From NCBI RefSeq assembly GCF_001435525.1, contig NZ_AZDP01000053.1, forward strand, positions 17,706-55,156: a stretch of DNA of 37,451 nucleotides, given 5' to 3'. The position numbers and the translations under genes were made by a program. The notes under the pieces were generated by a model. The model searched no databases, was not told where the DNA came from, and was given only the letters and a program-made list of their open reading frames with translations. Shown piece after piece: positions 8,015-16,134 of the stretch (the first letter of the stretch is position 1; each line of letters opens with the position of its first letter). This DNA comes from Levilactobacillus koreensis JCM 16448 (lineage in GTDB: Bacteria > Bacillota > Bacilli > Lactobacillales > Lactobacillaceae).

Positions 8015-8986
8015 ATGGCACGGAATTTAATTGGAATCGATCTAGGTGGTACCACAACGAAAATGGCTTTCCTCTCTGTTTCTGGGGAAGTCCTGACGAA
8101 GTGGAATATTCCCACCGATATCTCTGATGAGGGCAGTCATATTGTCCCAAACATTATTGAATCGATTAACCAACACATTACAAATTCAGAATTTAGTAAA
8201 GATGACTTTATCGGTATCGGGATGGGGACCCCGGGTTCCGTAGATATTGAGAACGGAACGGTCATTGGTGCGTTCAACTTAAACTGGAAGAAGCGCCAAC
8301 AAGTTCGTGACCAGATCCAAGCTGGTATTGGGTTACAGTTTATCTTGGACAACGACGCTAACGTAGCTTCTCTGGGTGAATACTGGAAGGGCGCTGGTGA
8401 AAAGGATGCCGACGTGGTCTTCGTGACGTTAGGTACCGGTGTCGGCGGTGGGGTCATCGCTGGTGGGCACCTGCTGCACGGTGTCAATGGTGGTGCCGGA
8501 GAGTTGGGCCACGTGACGGTTCAACCAAACGGTTACTTATGTACTTGTGGCAAGCGTGGCTGTCTCGAACAGTACGCTTCCGCTACGGGGGTTGTGCACG
8601 TGGCCGCTGACATGGCCAAGGATTTCATGGGCACGTCGCGCTTAAAGGAAATGGAAGACAATCAAGAGAGCGTTACCTCGAAGATGATCTTCTATTTGGC
8701 CGACAATGGTGACATTTTGGCTAACCAAGTCGTTGACCGGGTAACGTTCTACTTAGGGTTGGCTTTGGCTAACGTCGCTAACATCTTGAACCCAGCTAAC
8801 ATCATTATTGGTGGTGGGGTTTCTAATGCCGGCAACACGTTATTACAGCCGACGACACGTTATTTCCAAGAAAACGCCTTCCCAGCCGTTCGCGATTCAA
8901 CGAAACTGCGGTTGGCACAATTAGGTAACGATGCAGGTGTAATTGGGGCCGCTTCATTGGCATTGCGGTTCCAAAAGAGTAACTAG
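8015..8986 (+). CDS. glcK: ROK family glucokinase
   Basis: Phosphorylates cytosolic glucose to glucose-6-phosphate with ATP. The protein is 323 aa. The N-terminal phosphate loop is LIGIDLGGTTTKMA. The sugar-binding part has DNDANVASLGEYW (catalytic Asp) and GAGELGHVTV. The ROK zinc motif CTCGKRGCLEQYAS is complete. The ATG start follows GGAGGG at 7999-8004 with proper spacing. An in-frame TTG upstream has no ribosome site. It handles sugar that enters without PTS phosphorylation, for example from maltose. Confidence 0.95.
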   Translation: MARNLIGIDLGGTTTKMAFLSVSGEVLTKWNIPTDISDEGSHIVPNIIESINQHITNSEFSKDDFIGIGMGTPGSVDIENGTVIGAFNLNWKKRQQVRDQIQAGIGLQFILDNDANVASLGEYWKGAGEKDADVVFVTLGTGVGGGVIAGGHLLHGVNGGAGELGHVTVQPNGYLCTCGKRGCLEQYASATGVVHVAADMAKDFMGTSRLKEMEDNQESVTSKMIFYLADNGDILANQVVDRVTFYLGLALANVANILNPANIIIGGGVSNAGNTLLQPTTRYFQENAFPAVRDSTKLRLAQLGNDAGVIGAASLALRFQKSN

Positions 8987-9012
8987 TAAAAGCCAGGAAG
9001 GACGATTTAGTT

Positions 9013-9426
9013 TTGGTAATTGGTGCAATCTCTGGGATGACGATTTATACCATCATCCTGATCATTTTGTTAGTCGCATGGGGCGGTTGGGAATTAGCCA
9101 CGGTCATTCGGCGTAATCGCGTGGCCACCCTTATCGACGAGGACACATTTCAAGCGGGTCTCCGTAAGGCACAAGTCGTGGATTTACGGGAGAAGAAGGA
9201 TTTTGACGCAGGGCACATTTTAGGGGCCCGGAATATTCCTTTCTCAACGTTTAAAGCCTACCATCAAGAAATTCGTGCGGATCTGCCAGTCTACCTGTAT
9301 GATCAGGGGAAAACACTGAGCACCCGTGCTGCCTTGCTGTTAGGTAAAGAAAATTACGACCAAATCTTCATCTTAAAAACGGGTTATTCACGTTGGCAAG
9401 GTAAGACGAAAAAGACGAAATATTAG
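9013..9426 (+). CDS. membrane-anchored rhodanese-fold protein without catalytic Cys
   Basis: 137 aa: one N-terminal helix (MTIYTIILIILLVAWGGWEL) and a cytosolic rhodanese domain with VVDLREKKDFDAGHILGARNIPF. In active sulfurtransferases the loop reads C-x-x-G. Here it is YDQGKTLSTRAA, so the nucleophile position is Asp and sulfur transfer is unlikely. It may bind or regulate a partner. The probable start is TTG 9013, with AGGAAGG 11 nt upstream. ATG 9037 is an alternative that keeps the helix. It follows glcK by 26 nt and ends the operon. A long hairpin and a terminator follow. Confidence 0.85.
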   Translation: MVIGAISGMTIYTIILIILLVAWGGWELATVIRRNRVATLIDEDTFQAGLRKAQVVDLREKKDFDAGHILGARNIPFSTFKAYHQEIRADLPVYLYDQGKTLSTRAALLLGKENYDQIFILKTGYSRWQGKTKKTKY

Positions 9427-9431
9427 GAAGA

Positions 9432-9542
9432 GTGTGACTGAAGGCGGTTAGCTGGCGAGCATTAGGGCTGGTAACCGAATAATCCCGGGTTTGGATTGTT
9501 TGGTTACCAGTGCTAAGCGGAACCAGTTGCCTTCAGTCACAC
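9432..9542 (+). ncRNA. 111-nt long imperfect hairpin in 3' region
   Basis: A perfect 14-bp outer stem pairs GTGTGACTGAAGGC (9432-9445) with 9529-9542. Pairing continues inward through AGCTGG/CCAGTT, TTAG/CTAA, CTGGTAACC/GGTTACCAG and AATAATCC/GGATTGTT to a loop near CGGGTTT. There is no T-tract, so it is not a simple terminator. A real terminator follows at 9579. It may be an RNA-stability hairpin, an sRNA or a miniature palindromic insertion. No second copy is seen in this window. Confidence 0.6.
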
Positions 9543-9578
9543 GTTTCGACAATATAAATTCAGAGAACAAGTTCCCTG

Positions 9579-9619
9579 TAAAAAAGAGCGTCACGGATTT
9601 TTTCCGCGACGCTCTTTTT
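9579..9619. terminator. bidirectional terminator between rhodanese gene and DUF3042 gene
   Basis: AAAAAGAGCGTC / GACGCTCTTTTT with inner CGG/CCG pairing around ATTTTTT. The A-tract and T-tract at both sides let it serve the convergent genes. Confidence 0.85.
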
Positions 9620-9634
9620 GATTCTCGGTGAAGA

Positions 9635-9811
9635 CTAACCATTGTGAGCGGAATGACTCTTCCGGTTCGCCCGTTTCCGGTTTTCTTCGAAGCGTGATTC
9701 TTGGTCTTCAATGGGTTGAACGACCTTTTTTTTAAATGAAAAGACTGCTCCAGCAACGGCACTAGCAGTCGCGACGACACCAAACAAAAATCCTTTTGTG
9801 AAATGTTTCAT
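9635..9811 (-). CDS. DUF3042 family small protein
   Basis: A 58-aa protein on the minus strand, MKHFTKGFLFGVVATASAV at the N-terminus. One glycine- and alanine-rich hydrophobic helix (about residues 8-26) is followed by FKKKVVQP and a charged tail EENRKRANRKSH. This matches the lactobacillales DUF3042 family, of unknown function, which resembles small YtxH-type membrane proteins. GGGAG lies upstream of the ATG. The gene faces the rhodanese operon and shares a terminator with it. The region 9812-10135 upstream holds its likely promoter (TGGCAA-17-CATAAT on the minus strand) and that of the next gene. Confidence 0.88.
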   Translation of the reverse strand: MKHFTKGFLFGVVATASAVAGAVFSFKKKVVQPIEDQESRFEENRKRANRKSHSAHNG

Positions 9812-10135
9812 AGCACTCGACTCCCATCATTTAAGAATTTAGTTATCCGCTTCCATTATGCTGGTTTTGCCGGTAAATTGCCAGTGATTTACGGAGATTC
9901 GTGTGGCGATTCAGTGAAGAATCGTCGAGCTCGGATGACCTGTTGTCTACCCGGCTATGACGAGGTCAGAGGGCGCAATTTAGACGACTTGTAAGGGGGC
10001 CATGGACAGAAGCTTTTGGCGTTGTGGCAACTTTCACTTCGTTTTTTAAGTTGCTCACGTTTTGTGGTAATCTTATTCATGGAGGATTCAAGAGTGGATC
10101 ATGTATGTAAAGTTTACTGAGGAGGAGTTGCAGCC
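9812..10135. other. intergenic region with divergent promoters
   Basis: No convincing gene is present in these 324 nt. An extended -10 (TGG-TAATCT, hexamer 10068-10073) for the downstream phosphodiesterase is visible. A 13-codon open frame (10079-10120) ends just before its GGAGGAG ribosome site and is probably fortuitous. Confidence 0.4.
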
Positions 10136-10903
10136 ATGTTTACCAAACAACCGACGCAAATTATTGCGCACCGGGGAAGCAAGGGGACGCGTCCAGAAAA
10201 CACACTGCTGGCGTTTCAAGCGGCACTGGATGCTGGCGCCGACGGGATTGAGACCGATGTCCAATTGTCCGCAGACCAGCAACTGGTGATCATGCACGAT
10301 GAACGAGTCGATCGGACCACTAATGGCGAGGGCTTTATTAAGGATTTAACGTTGGCCCAGCTGAAACGTTTGGATGCGGGGAGCCGCTTCAGTCCGGATT
10401 ACGCGGGGACGCAGATTCCAACGCTAGATGAGGTGATCCAACTGTTGATCGCCGATAACTTTACCGGTGTTTTTAACCTAGAGCTTAAAACGAATAAGAT
10501 TCACTATCCGGGAATCGAGCAGCGACTGGCCGCGTATTTTGAGCGGCAACCGGTGCCCTTTCGCTTGGTGTTCTCCAGCTTTCGGGCCAAGTCCATTTTG
10601 ACGTTGCGCACCTTGTATCCGCAAGCGGAGTACGCCAAGCTCTTTAAAACGGCTGGACGTCAGGCAAAATTGATGCAGCGCCGTCACCAGGTCGGGGGGT
10701 TGCACCCGGATATTCACTGGGTGAAGGCCCACCGCTTCTGGCTACCCCATGCCCAATTGCGGCCCTGGACGGTCAATAGCGAAGCCGATATGACGTACTG
10801 TTTGCGCCACCATTTTGCTGGGCTGATCACGGACTATCCAGCACGGGCCGTGGCCTTACGAACGAAGATTCAAGGAGGGGTGCCATCTTGGAAAAAGTCT
10901 TAG
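10136..10903 (+). CDS. glycerophosphodiester phosphodiesterase (UgpQ type)
   Basis: Hydrolyses glycerophosphodiesters, the deacylated phospholipid head groups, to glycerol-3-phosphate and an alcohol. The 255 aa begin with the catalytic block IIAHRGSKGTRPENTLLAF. GADGIETDVQLSADQQLVIMHDERVDRTT follows, with the His pair and metal-binding E-x-D, as in the GDPD TIM-barrel family. The third metal-ligand region is FNLELKTN. No signal peptide is seen, so it is cytosolic. GGAGGAG precedes the ATG. The gene overlaps miaA by 16 nt, and so is cotranscribed with it. Confidence 0.92.
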   Translation: MFTKQPTQIIAHRGSKGTRPENTLLAFQAALDAGADGIETDVQLSADQQLVIMHDERVDRTTNGEGFIKDLTLAQLKRLDAGSRFSPDYAGTQIPTLDEVIQLLIADNFTGVFNLELKTNKIHYPGIEQRLAAYFERQPVPFRLVFSSFRAKSILTLRTLYPQAEYAKLFKTAGRQAKLMQRRHQVGGLHPDIHWVKAHRFWLPHAQLRPWTVNSEADMTYCLRHHFAGLITDYPARAVALRTKIQGGVPSWKKS

Positions 10904-11805
10904 CCATTGTGGGGCCGACTGCGGTGGGCAAAACGGCGCTCGCCATCGAGTTGGCGCAGAAGTTTAACGGGGAGATCATCTCGGGGGACTCCATGCAGGT
11001 CTACCGTCATTTGGATATTGGGACGGCCAAGGCGACCCCGGCCGAACAGGCGCAAGCCACACACCACTTGATTGATGTGTGCGACGTGACCCAGCAGTTT
11101 ACCGTGGCCGAATTCGTGGCTGCGGCACAGAAACTGATTCCGGAGATTCGCCAACGGGGCCATTTGCCAATTATTGCCGGGGGAACGGGCTTTTATTTAC
11201 AGGCGCTTTTCGATGGCTTGAAATTAGGGGCAGAGGCGCCTGGTGACGCCGATGTTCGGGCAAAGCTCCGCACGGTGGCACAAGAAAAAGGACCGCAATA
11301 TCTGTGGCAACAACTCAACGAGCGAGATCCGCAGGCAGCTGCCAAGATTCCACAGACCAATGTGCGGCGGACGGTGCGCGCGTTAGAGGTGATTCAGGTC
11401 ACCGGCCAGCTATTCTCACATCAAGATAATGGTGGTCCCCAGTATGATGACTGTTACGTGGCGTTGAATACGGACCGTGCCTTACTTTACCAGCGAATCA
11501 ATCAACGGGTCGATCTGATGATCAAGGCCGGTTTGGTGGATGAGGTCAAATGGCTAGCCGAACAGGGGGGCACAGCACTCCCACCAGCCACGGGAATCGG
11601 TTATCGTGAGTTATTGCCGGTCCTAAACCAGCCAACTAGATTGCCGGATGCTATCGACCTGATCAAGCAAGACTCACGGCACTACGCCAAACGTCAGCTC
11701 ACGTGGTTCCGCAACCAAACGACGGCGACCTGGTATGACTTGGTCCAGCACCCGGAGCAGCGGGCACAGATTGAACAGCACGTCACGGCGTGGTTGGAAA
11801 ATTAA
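10888..11805 (+). CDS. miaA: tRNA dimethylallyltransferase
   Basis: Transfers dimethylallyl to A37 of tRNAs that read UNN codons, using DMAPP. 305 aa, normal length. The P-loop is IVGPTAVGKTALA. It is followed by SGDSMQVYRHLDIGTAK (substrate Asp and Thr), HHLIDV, and PIIAGGTGFYLQAL. The start is TTG 10888 with AAGGAGGGG 7 nt upstream, and it overlaps the phosphodiesterase gene. The strong terminator just after the stop ends the pair. In Firmicutes miaA commonly precedes hfq and glnR. Here hfq is absent and glnR follows. Confidence 0.96.
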   Translation: MEKVLAIVGPTAVGKTALAIELAQKFNGEIISGDSMQVYRHLDIGTAKATPAEQAQATHHLIDVCDVTQQFTVAEFVAAAQKLIPEIRQRGHLPIIAGGTGFYLQALFDGLKLGAEAPGDADVRAKLRTVAQEKGPQYLWQQLNERDPQAAAKIPQTNVRRTVRALEVIQVTGQLFSHQDNGGPQYDDCYVALNTDRALLYQRINQRVDLMIKAGLVDEVKWLAEQGGTALPPATGIGYRELLPVLNQPTRLPDAIDLIKQDSRHYAKRQLTWFRNQTTATWYDLVQHPEQRAQIEQHVTAWLEN

Positions 11806-11829
11806 TCATACAAATTGAAATGGGTTAAC

Positions 11830-11873
11830 AAGCCTTGAAGTCCTGAATGAATCAGGTTTTCAAGGCTTTTTCT
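11830..11873 (+). terminator. rho-independent terminator of miaA
   Basis: AAGCCTTGAA-gt-CCTGA / TCAGG-tt-TTCAAGGCTT stem followed by T residues. Confidence 0.9.
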
Positions 11874-11987
11874 ATACGGCCGAATGCTTCGAAACAGTAT
11901 CGACTCTGATGTAGGTAATGCTTGATGGCAAGCATTCCTCTGTGTGGTGTGGTCGAATAGCTGTAGGTTTAGGCAGGGCTAAACGCG

Positions 11988-12116
11988 TGTCATGGAAGAG
12001 CTCAATGTGTGAGCCGGCGGAGGTCAGGGATGTAGCCAACGCGAGCGAGAAGACTGGTGTTCTTCCAGGCTGAAACGTCCCCACAGCAGTCGGAATCCCC
12101 GGCAGCCGGAGCGCGT
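11988..12116 (+). repeat. type A structured repeat, copy A2 (central hairpin deleted)
   Basis: It begins with TGTCATGGAAGAGC, shared with copy A4, then GAGCCGGCGGAGGTCAGGG. GATGTAGCCA is joined directly to CGAGCGAGAAGACTGG, so the variable and central hairpins are missing. The fourth hairpin and the block CGTCCCCACAGCAG, CGGAATCCCC and GGCAGCCGGAGCGCG follow. It lies in the 480-nt gap between miaA and glnR on the glnR strand. Upstream an isolated hairpin AATGCTTG/CAAGCATT (11918-11937) is also present. There is no gene in the gap. Confidence 0.75.
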
Positions 12117-12204
12117 CCATGTTTAACTTATCTGGATTTAACGTCCTTGACCGATGTACTTAGTTCTTACAATTAATTAAAGAATTAAACATTTTGGGTG
12201 TTCA

Positions 12205-12221
12205 TGTCATAAAACATAACA
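12205..12221. promoter_or_regulatory. GlnR box upstream of glnRA
   Basis: TGTCA-TAAAACA-TAACA fits the GlnR/TnrA consensus TGTNA-N7-TNACA exactly. It lies 7 nt upstream of the -35 box, so GlnR probably represses its own operon when glutamine is plentiful. Confidence 0.85.
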
Positions 12222-12228
12222 TGAAGTC

Positions 12229-12256
12229 TTGACTCCCGTTTTCAGCGTGGTATGAT
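12229..12256 (+). promoter_or_regulatory. glnRA promoter
   Basis: TTGACT (12229-12234) and TATGAT (12251-12256), 16-nt spacer. A perfect palindrome TATGATG-a-CATCATA (12251-12265) overlaps the -10 and could be a further regulator site. Confidence 0.8.
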
Positions 12257-12285
12257 GACATCATAGTTAAAGGGGGCCGGTAGTG

Positions 12286-12672
12286 ATGAAGGAAAAGGAG
12301 TTACGGCGTTCATTGGCCGTTTTGCCAATGGGAACCGTCATGAAATTAACGAGCTTAACGGCGCGTCAAATTCGTTACTATGAGGCTCAGAACTTGGTTT
12401 CTCCCGAACGGAGTGACGGCAATCGGCGGTTATACTCGTTGAATGACGTTGACCGGTTACTAGAAATCAAGGATTACTTGGCCGACGGGGTCAACGTTGC
12501 GGGGATTAAGGCAATTTATGATCAACAACAACGGGCCGCGCAGGCGAAACAAGCCGCTGAGAAGCAACCGTTGACCGATGAAGACGTCCGGCGAATCTTG
12601 CAGGATGAATTCATTCGGCAGAGTGGTTTCGGTCAACCAGCGTCAGGGCTACACCAGCAACGACCTCTTTAA
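12286..12672 (+). CDS. glnR: MerR family transcriptional regulator GlnR
   Basis: Nitrogen regulator of 128 aa, binding DNA as a dimer. The winged helix-turn-helix is near the N-terminus: MKLTSLTARQIRYYEAQNLVSPERSDGNRRLYSLNDVDRLLEIK. The short C-terminal tail that senses feedback-inhibited glutamine synthetase in Bacillus follows. AGGGGG is at 12270-12276. ATG 12286 has the better spacing, though a GTG lies one codon upstream. It is followed after 43 nt by glnA, the standard glnRA operon, and preceded by a clear GlnR box. Confidence 0.94.
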   Translation: MKEKELRRSLAVLPMGTVMKLTSLTARQIRYYEAQNLVSPERSDGNRRLYSLNDVDRLLEIKDYLADGVNVAGIKAIYDQQQRAAQAKQAAEKQPLTDEDVRRILQDEFIRQSGFGQPASGLHQQRPL

Positions 12673-12715
12673 ACCGTGGTATTAGACGAGAAAAAACTGA
12701 CAGGGAGCGATTTTA

Positions 12716-14059
12716 ATGGCAAAACCAGAATATTCCAAGGATGACATTCGTCAGATGGCGAAGGATGAAAACGTTAAGTTCTTGCGGTTAATGTTTACTG
12801 ATTTATTTGGCACGATCAAAAATGTTGAGGTGCCTATCAGCCAACTCGATAAGTTGCTTGAAAACAAGTTGATGTTTGACGGGTCTTCCATCGATGGTTT
12901 TGTACGAATTGAAGAAAGTGACATGTACCTGTACCCAGACCTTTCGACTTGGATGATTTTCCCTTGGAGTACGGAACGGGGCAAGATTGCCCGGGTGATC
13001 TGTGAAGTCTACACGACGGATGGCAAACCATTCGCTGGCGATCCCCGGAACAACTTGATTCGGGTCTTAAACGACATGCGTAAGGCCGGCTTTACCGACT
13101 TTAACATTGGACCAGAACCCGAATTCTTCCTGTTCAAGATGGACGAAAATGGCAAGCCAACGACGGAACTTAACGACAAGGGGAGCTACTTCGATATGGC
13201 CCCAATGGACTTAGGTGAAAATTGCCGACGTGAAATCGTTCTGACCATGGAAGAAATGGGCTTTGACGTTGAAGCGGCTCACCATGAGGTCGCACCTGGT
13301 CAACATGAAATCGACTTCAAGTATGCCGACGCCTTGACCGCTGCCGACAACATTCAAACCTTTAAGTTGGTTGTGAAGACGATTGCCAGAAAGTACGGCT
13401 TGTACGCGACATTTATGCCAAAGCCATTGGCTGGGATCAACGGGTCCGGGATGCATTTGAACATGTCTCTGTTCCACGGCCAAGGCAACGCCTTCTTCGA
13501 TAAGGATGGCGGCGACATGCAATTATCCGAGGACGCCTATCATTTCTTAGGTGGGTTACTCAAGCATGCTCGCAGCTTCACGGCCATCTGCAACCCAATC
13601 GTTAACAGTTACAAGCGCTTGGTTCCTGGCTACGAAGCCCCAGTTTACGTGGCTTGGTCTGGGTCTAACCGCTCGCCACTGGTTCGGGTGCCAAACTCTC
13701 GCGGCCTGTCAACGCGGTTGGAACTCCGGAGCGTTGACCCCGCAGCTAACCCATACCTGGCTATTGCAGCGGTTCTGGAAGCTGGCCTGGATGGCTTACG
13801 CAACAAGTTAGCCCCACAAGAAGCCGTCGACCGCAACATTTACCGCATGGACGCCGAGGAACGTCAAGAAAACCATATCACCAACTTGCCTGACACGTTA
13901 CACAACGCGTTAAAGGACTTGGCTGCCGATGATGTGATGCGTGGCGCCATGGGTGAAAATCTCTTCCAGAGCTTTATCGAAGCGAAGAACCTGGAATACA
14001 ATTCTTACCGGACGCAAGTTTCTCAATGGGAACGCGATCAGTACCTGGAATTGTACTAA
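12716..14059 (+). CDS. glnA: glutamine synthetase type I
   Basis: Makes glutamine from glutamate, ammonia and ATP, as a dodecamer in the cytosol. 447 aa fits the GSI-alpha subtype of Firmicutes, which is regulated by feedback and not by adenylylation. The signatures are [10 protein letters not shown], the GPEPEFFLF metal site, [15 protein letters not shown], the glutamate site [11 protein letters not shown], and the ATP site [27 protein letters not shown]. It is cotranscribed with glnR and ends in its own terminator. GGGAG lies upstream of the ATG. Confidence 0.97.
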   Translation: MAKPEYSKDDIRQMAKDENVKFLRLMFTDLFGTIKNVEVPISQLDKLLENKLMFDGSSIDGFVRIEESDMYLYPDLSTWMIFPWSTERGKIARVICEVYTTDGKPFAGDPRNNLIRVLNDMRKAGFTDFNIGPEPEFFLFKMDENGKPTTELNDKGSYFDMAPMDLGENCRREIVLTMEEMGFDVEAAHHEVAPGQHEIDFKYADALTAADNIQTFKLVVKTIARKYGLYATFMPKPLAGINGSGMHLNMSLFHGQGNAFFDKDGGDMQLSEDAYHFLGGLLKHARSFTAICNPIVNSYKRLVPGYEAPVYVAWSGSNRSPLVRVPNSRGLSTRLELRSVDPAANPYLAIAAVLEAGLDGLRNKLAPQEAVDRNIYRMDAEERQENHITNLPDTLHNALKDLAADDVMRGAMGENLFQSFIEAKNLEYNSYRTQVSQWERDQYLELY

Positions 14060-14096
14060 ACCGCTTTAAAAATTAATCATTAAAAATGTGTGGGCA

Positions 14097-14147
14097 AACG
14101 TCACGCGTACGGTCACCAGGAAACTGGGGCGGTAGGCGTGGCGTTTT
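14097..14147 (+). terminator. terminator downstream of glnA
   Basis: AACGTCACGC / GCGTGGCGTT stem with an inner CCAG-gaaa-CTGG hairpin, followed by T residues. The rest of the 247-nt gap holds an extended -10 (TGG-TAACAT, hexamer 14242-14247) for the next operon. Confidence 0.7.
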
Positions 14148-14306
14148 CCGCTTTTAGAATCGTTGTAGGCCCAAACGTTAAAAAAATCCTTGTTTTCTGG
14201 CAAATTTCGTGCAAACTGCTTTTTTCTGTAGGAATTTTTGGTAACATGAACGTATAACCAAATGTTCACGGCAAGCGCTAGGGAACATCAGAATGAGGGA
14301 TAATCC

Positions 14307-15185
14307 ATGGAAAATCAAGAACAACAAGCTAGTGCAGCCGATGTCTTAACGCAGGCAATCGCCAACAAACTCGATTACTTAAGTACGTTGCAGGCGGCGG
14401 TTCAGCACGGCGATGACCGGAAAGTTTATGAACTTTTGGACCAAGCGCGCTACTATCAGGAAGTTAAGAAGACCCGACCAGCGCGGTCAGTCAATCATTT
14501 ATCTGAGTTGGTCGATAACATCCATCCCCAAGTCAGCCACTATTTGAGCGACAATTTAATTAATTATTTAGGCCACATTTATCCATTTTTCTACTACGAA
14601 GAATACACCACCGGACTATTCCATATTTACTTTGGAAATTGGTGGGACCGGCGATTGTTCGGTGACCTCGATGTGATCAACGTGCAATTCCAATTCGATC
14701 AGAATGAATACCAGAAGTTGAAGGATTCCTTTGCATTGGAGAGCCAAAACAAGCGGCTGAACACAGCGAAGATCGAATCGGTATCCGCCGAGAGTGAAAA
14801 ACTTCAAAGCTTAGTCGATGCGCAGGCGACCCGGGACAACCAAAAGGCACAATTGCGGGATCAGCTGAAGGAAAACAGCCAACGGAGCAGCCTGCCTTGG
14901 GATTCCAGCAAGGTCAAGGACGAACGCCAGGGCATTATCGATCAGTTGACCAAGTTAGCCGACGAGGACGAAAAGGCTTTGAACGCCCACAAGTTGATCA
15001 AGGAAAATGACGATAAAATTTTGGTGCTGTCCAAGGAAGACACGATTCTTAGCTATGAAAAGCAGAGCATTCGCGATGCATTTGACGACTTCGAACATTT
15101 TGAAGCCCACAATGCAAGCTTGTACGCCGATTACTTAAACAGCTTGTTAGGTAAGAGTGAGGGCGAGGTGAAGGCCGATGATTAA
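14307..15185 (+). CDS. uncharacterised coiled-coil protein, first gene of three-gene operon
   Basis: A 292-aa soluble protein that I do not recognise by function. The N-terminal part (to about 70) is helical. A middle region is rich in Tyr and Phe (YLGHIYPFFYYEEYTTGLFHIYFGNWWDRRLF, about residues 88-120, given here as the span). From about 130 to 260 it is highly charged and likely coiled coil. No signal peptide, membrane helix or Walker motif is seen. Databases sometimes call coiled-coil proteins of this kind SbcC, but without an ATPase domain that label is not supported. It starts a new transcript after the glnA terminator and overlaps the next gene by 8 nt. Confidence 0.85.
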   Translation: MENQEQQASAADVLTQAIANKLDYLSTLQAAVQHGDDRKVYELLDQARYYQEVKKTRPARSVNHLSELVDNIHPQVSHYLSDNLINYLGHIYPFFYYEEYTTGLFHIYFGNWWDRRLFGDLDVINVQFQFDQNEYQKLKDSFALESQNKRLNTAKIESVSAESEKLQSLVDAQATRDNQKAQLRDQLKENSQRSSLPWDSSKVKDERQGIIDQLTKLADEDEKALNAHKLIKENDDKILVLSKEDTILSYEKQSIRDAFDDFEHFEAHNASLYADYLNSLLGKSEGEVKADD

Positions 15186-16119
15186 CGAAAATGATCCGTC
15201 AACGTTGACCACCAGCGGTCGGTTACTCAACTATAACGAGGCCATCAAGTCAGGCCTAGAAACTGGGTTAAAATTTACGCAGTTGATGGACCAACTCATT
15301 AAGACTACCGATCCCGATGAATTGGTCAGTGCGGCAACGCAATTGGCCGATTTTGAATTGGATTCGGACTACGTGACGTTCCCTCATCAATATAGTAATT
15401 CGGACTACTACCTGTTATTTATGTCCCGGATGCTAGAATTACATGATCAGGGCAAGCATGTCATCTTGCAATCCCGTGACCACCACGAGGAGTTAACCCA
15501 ACAGTTGACGCCATTAGGTGACCGGGGGACCTTTAACTTCCGTATCGAGACATCGGAAAATGGCGGCGTTTTCTACCGGGAACGGGCAACGGGCCAATCG
15601 TTGTTTTATTTGAACTTGGAACGTAAAATGTTCCGCTTCAATAGCCACGCACTGACGCAATTGTTCATTATTGACTTGCACGATACAGTGCCGGCGGAAA
15701 CGGTAAAAGCCTCCGTGCAGATCCTCTTTGATTTTGCCCGTTACTTAAAAGAAGACTATGGATATTCCGTAGACTTTAACATCTTGGACATGGCCAACCG
15801 GCAAAACTACGCGGTGCGTTCGGCGGACTTACCAGCAGGGGTCGTGGACCGCTTGTTCGTGACGGCGGCGCAAAATGACTACATGCTGACGAATGGTGTC
15901 AATGGCAATGGAGCCGAAATTGCGTTGGACAAGAATGTTGTGGTCGACATCTTCAATAATCAACTTGAAGGCCAGCCAGAATGGGTCATTACCGTCCACG
16001 ATGACGCACAGCAGGTCTCTTGGTTTGATGTGTTACTTCAATATCCATTCATGCGGGATTGGTACTTAGAAAACCTGAACGATCTGGAGATCCAGTCGGA
16101 CCCATTGATTTTTGGCTAG
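15178..16119 (+). CDS. uncharacterised protein, second gene of three-gene operon
   Basis: 313 aa, soluble, function unknown. No transmembrane segment and no motif I can name. It has an alpha/beta look: helical N-terminus, then strands such as HVILQSRD, FNFRIETSENGGVFYRE and LFIIDLHDTV, and a C-terminal acidic region with ALDKNVVVDIFNNQ. ATGATTAAC overlaps the stop of the upstream gene (8 nt), so translation is probably coupled. The next gene starts 15 nt after its stop. The tight packing suggests three proteins that act together. Confidence 0.85.
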   Translation: MINENDPSTLTTSGRLLNYNEAIKSGLETGLKFTQLMDQLIKTTDPDELVSAATQLADFELDSDYVTFPHQYSNSDYYLLFMSRMLELHDQGKHVILQSRDHHEELTQQLTPLGDRGTFNFRIETSENGGVFYRERATGQSLFYLNLERKMFRFNSHALTQLFIIDLHDTVPAETVKASVQILFDFARYLKEDYGYSVDFNILDMANRQNYAVRSADLPAGVVDRLFVTAAQNDYMLTNGVNGNGAEIALDKNVVVDIFNNQLEGQPEWVITVHDDAQQVSWFDVLLQYPFMRDWYLENLNDLEIQSDPLIFG

Positions 16120-16134
16120 GAGGAATTTGATAAC

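Noticed and set aside
9448-9783. Minus-strand open frame of 111 codons
   Set aside because: Different frame from the recognised DUF3042 gene and runs through the terminator and hairpin.
10079-10120. 13-codon leader peptide before the phosphodiesterase gene
   Set aside because: No ribosome site at its start and no attenuator downstream.
11872-12120. Minus-strand open frame of 82 codons
   Set aside because: It lies over repeat A2. GC-rich hairpins keep stops rare by chance.
14307-15185. SbcC exonuclease
   Set aside because: Only coiled-coil likeness. No Walker A, signature or Walker B motif.
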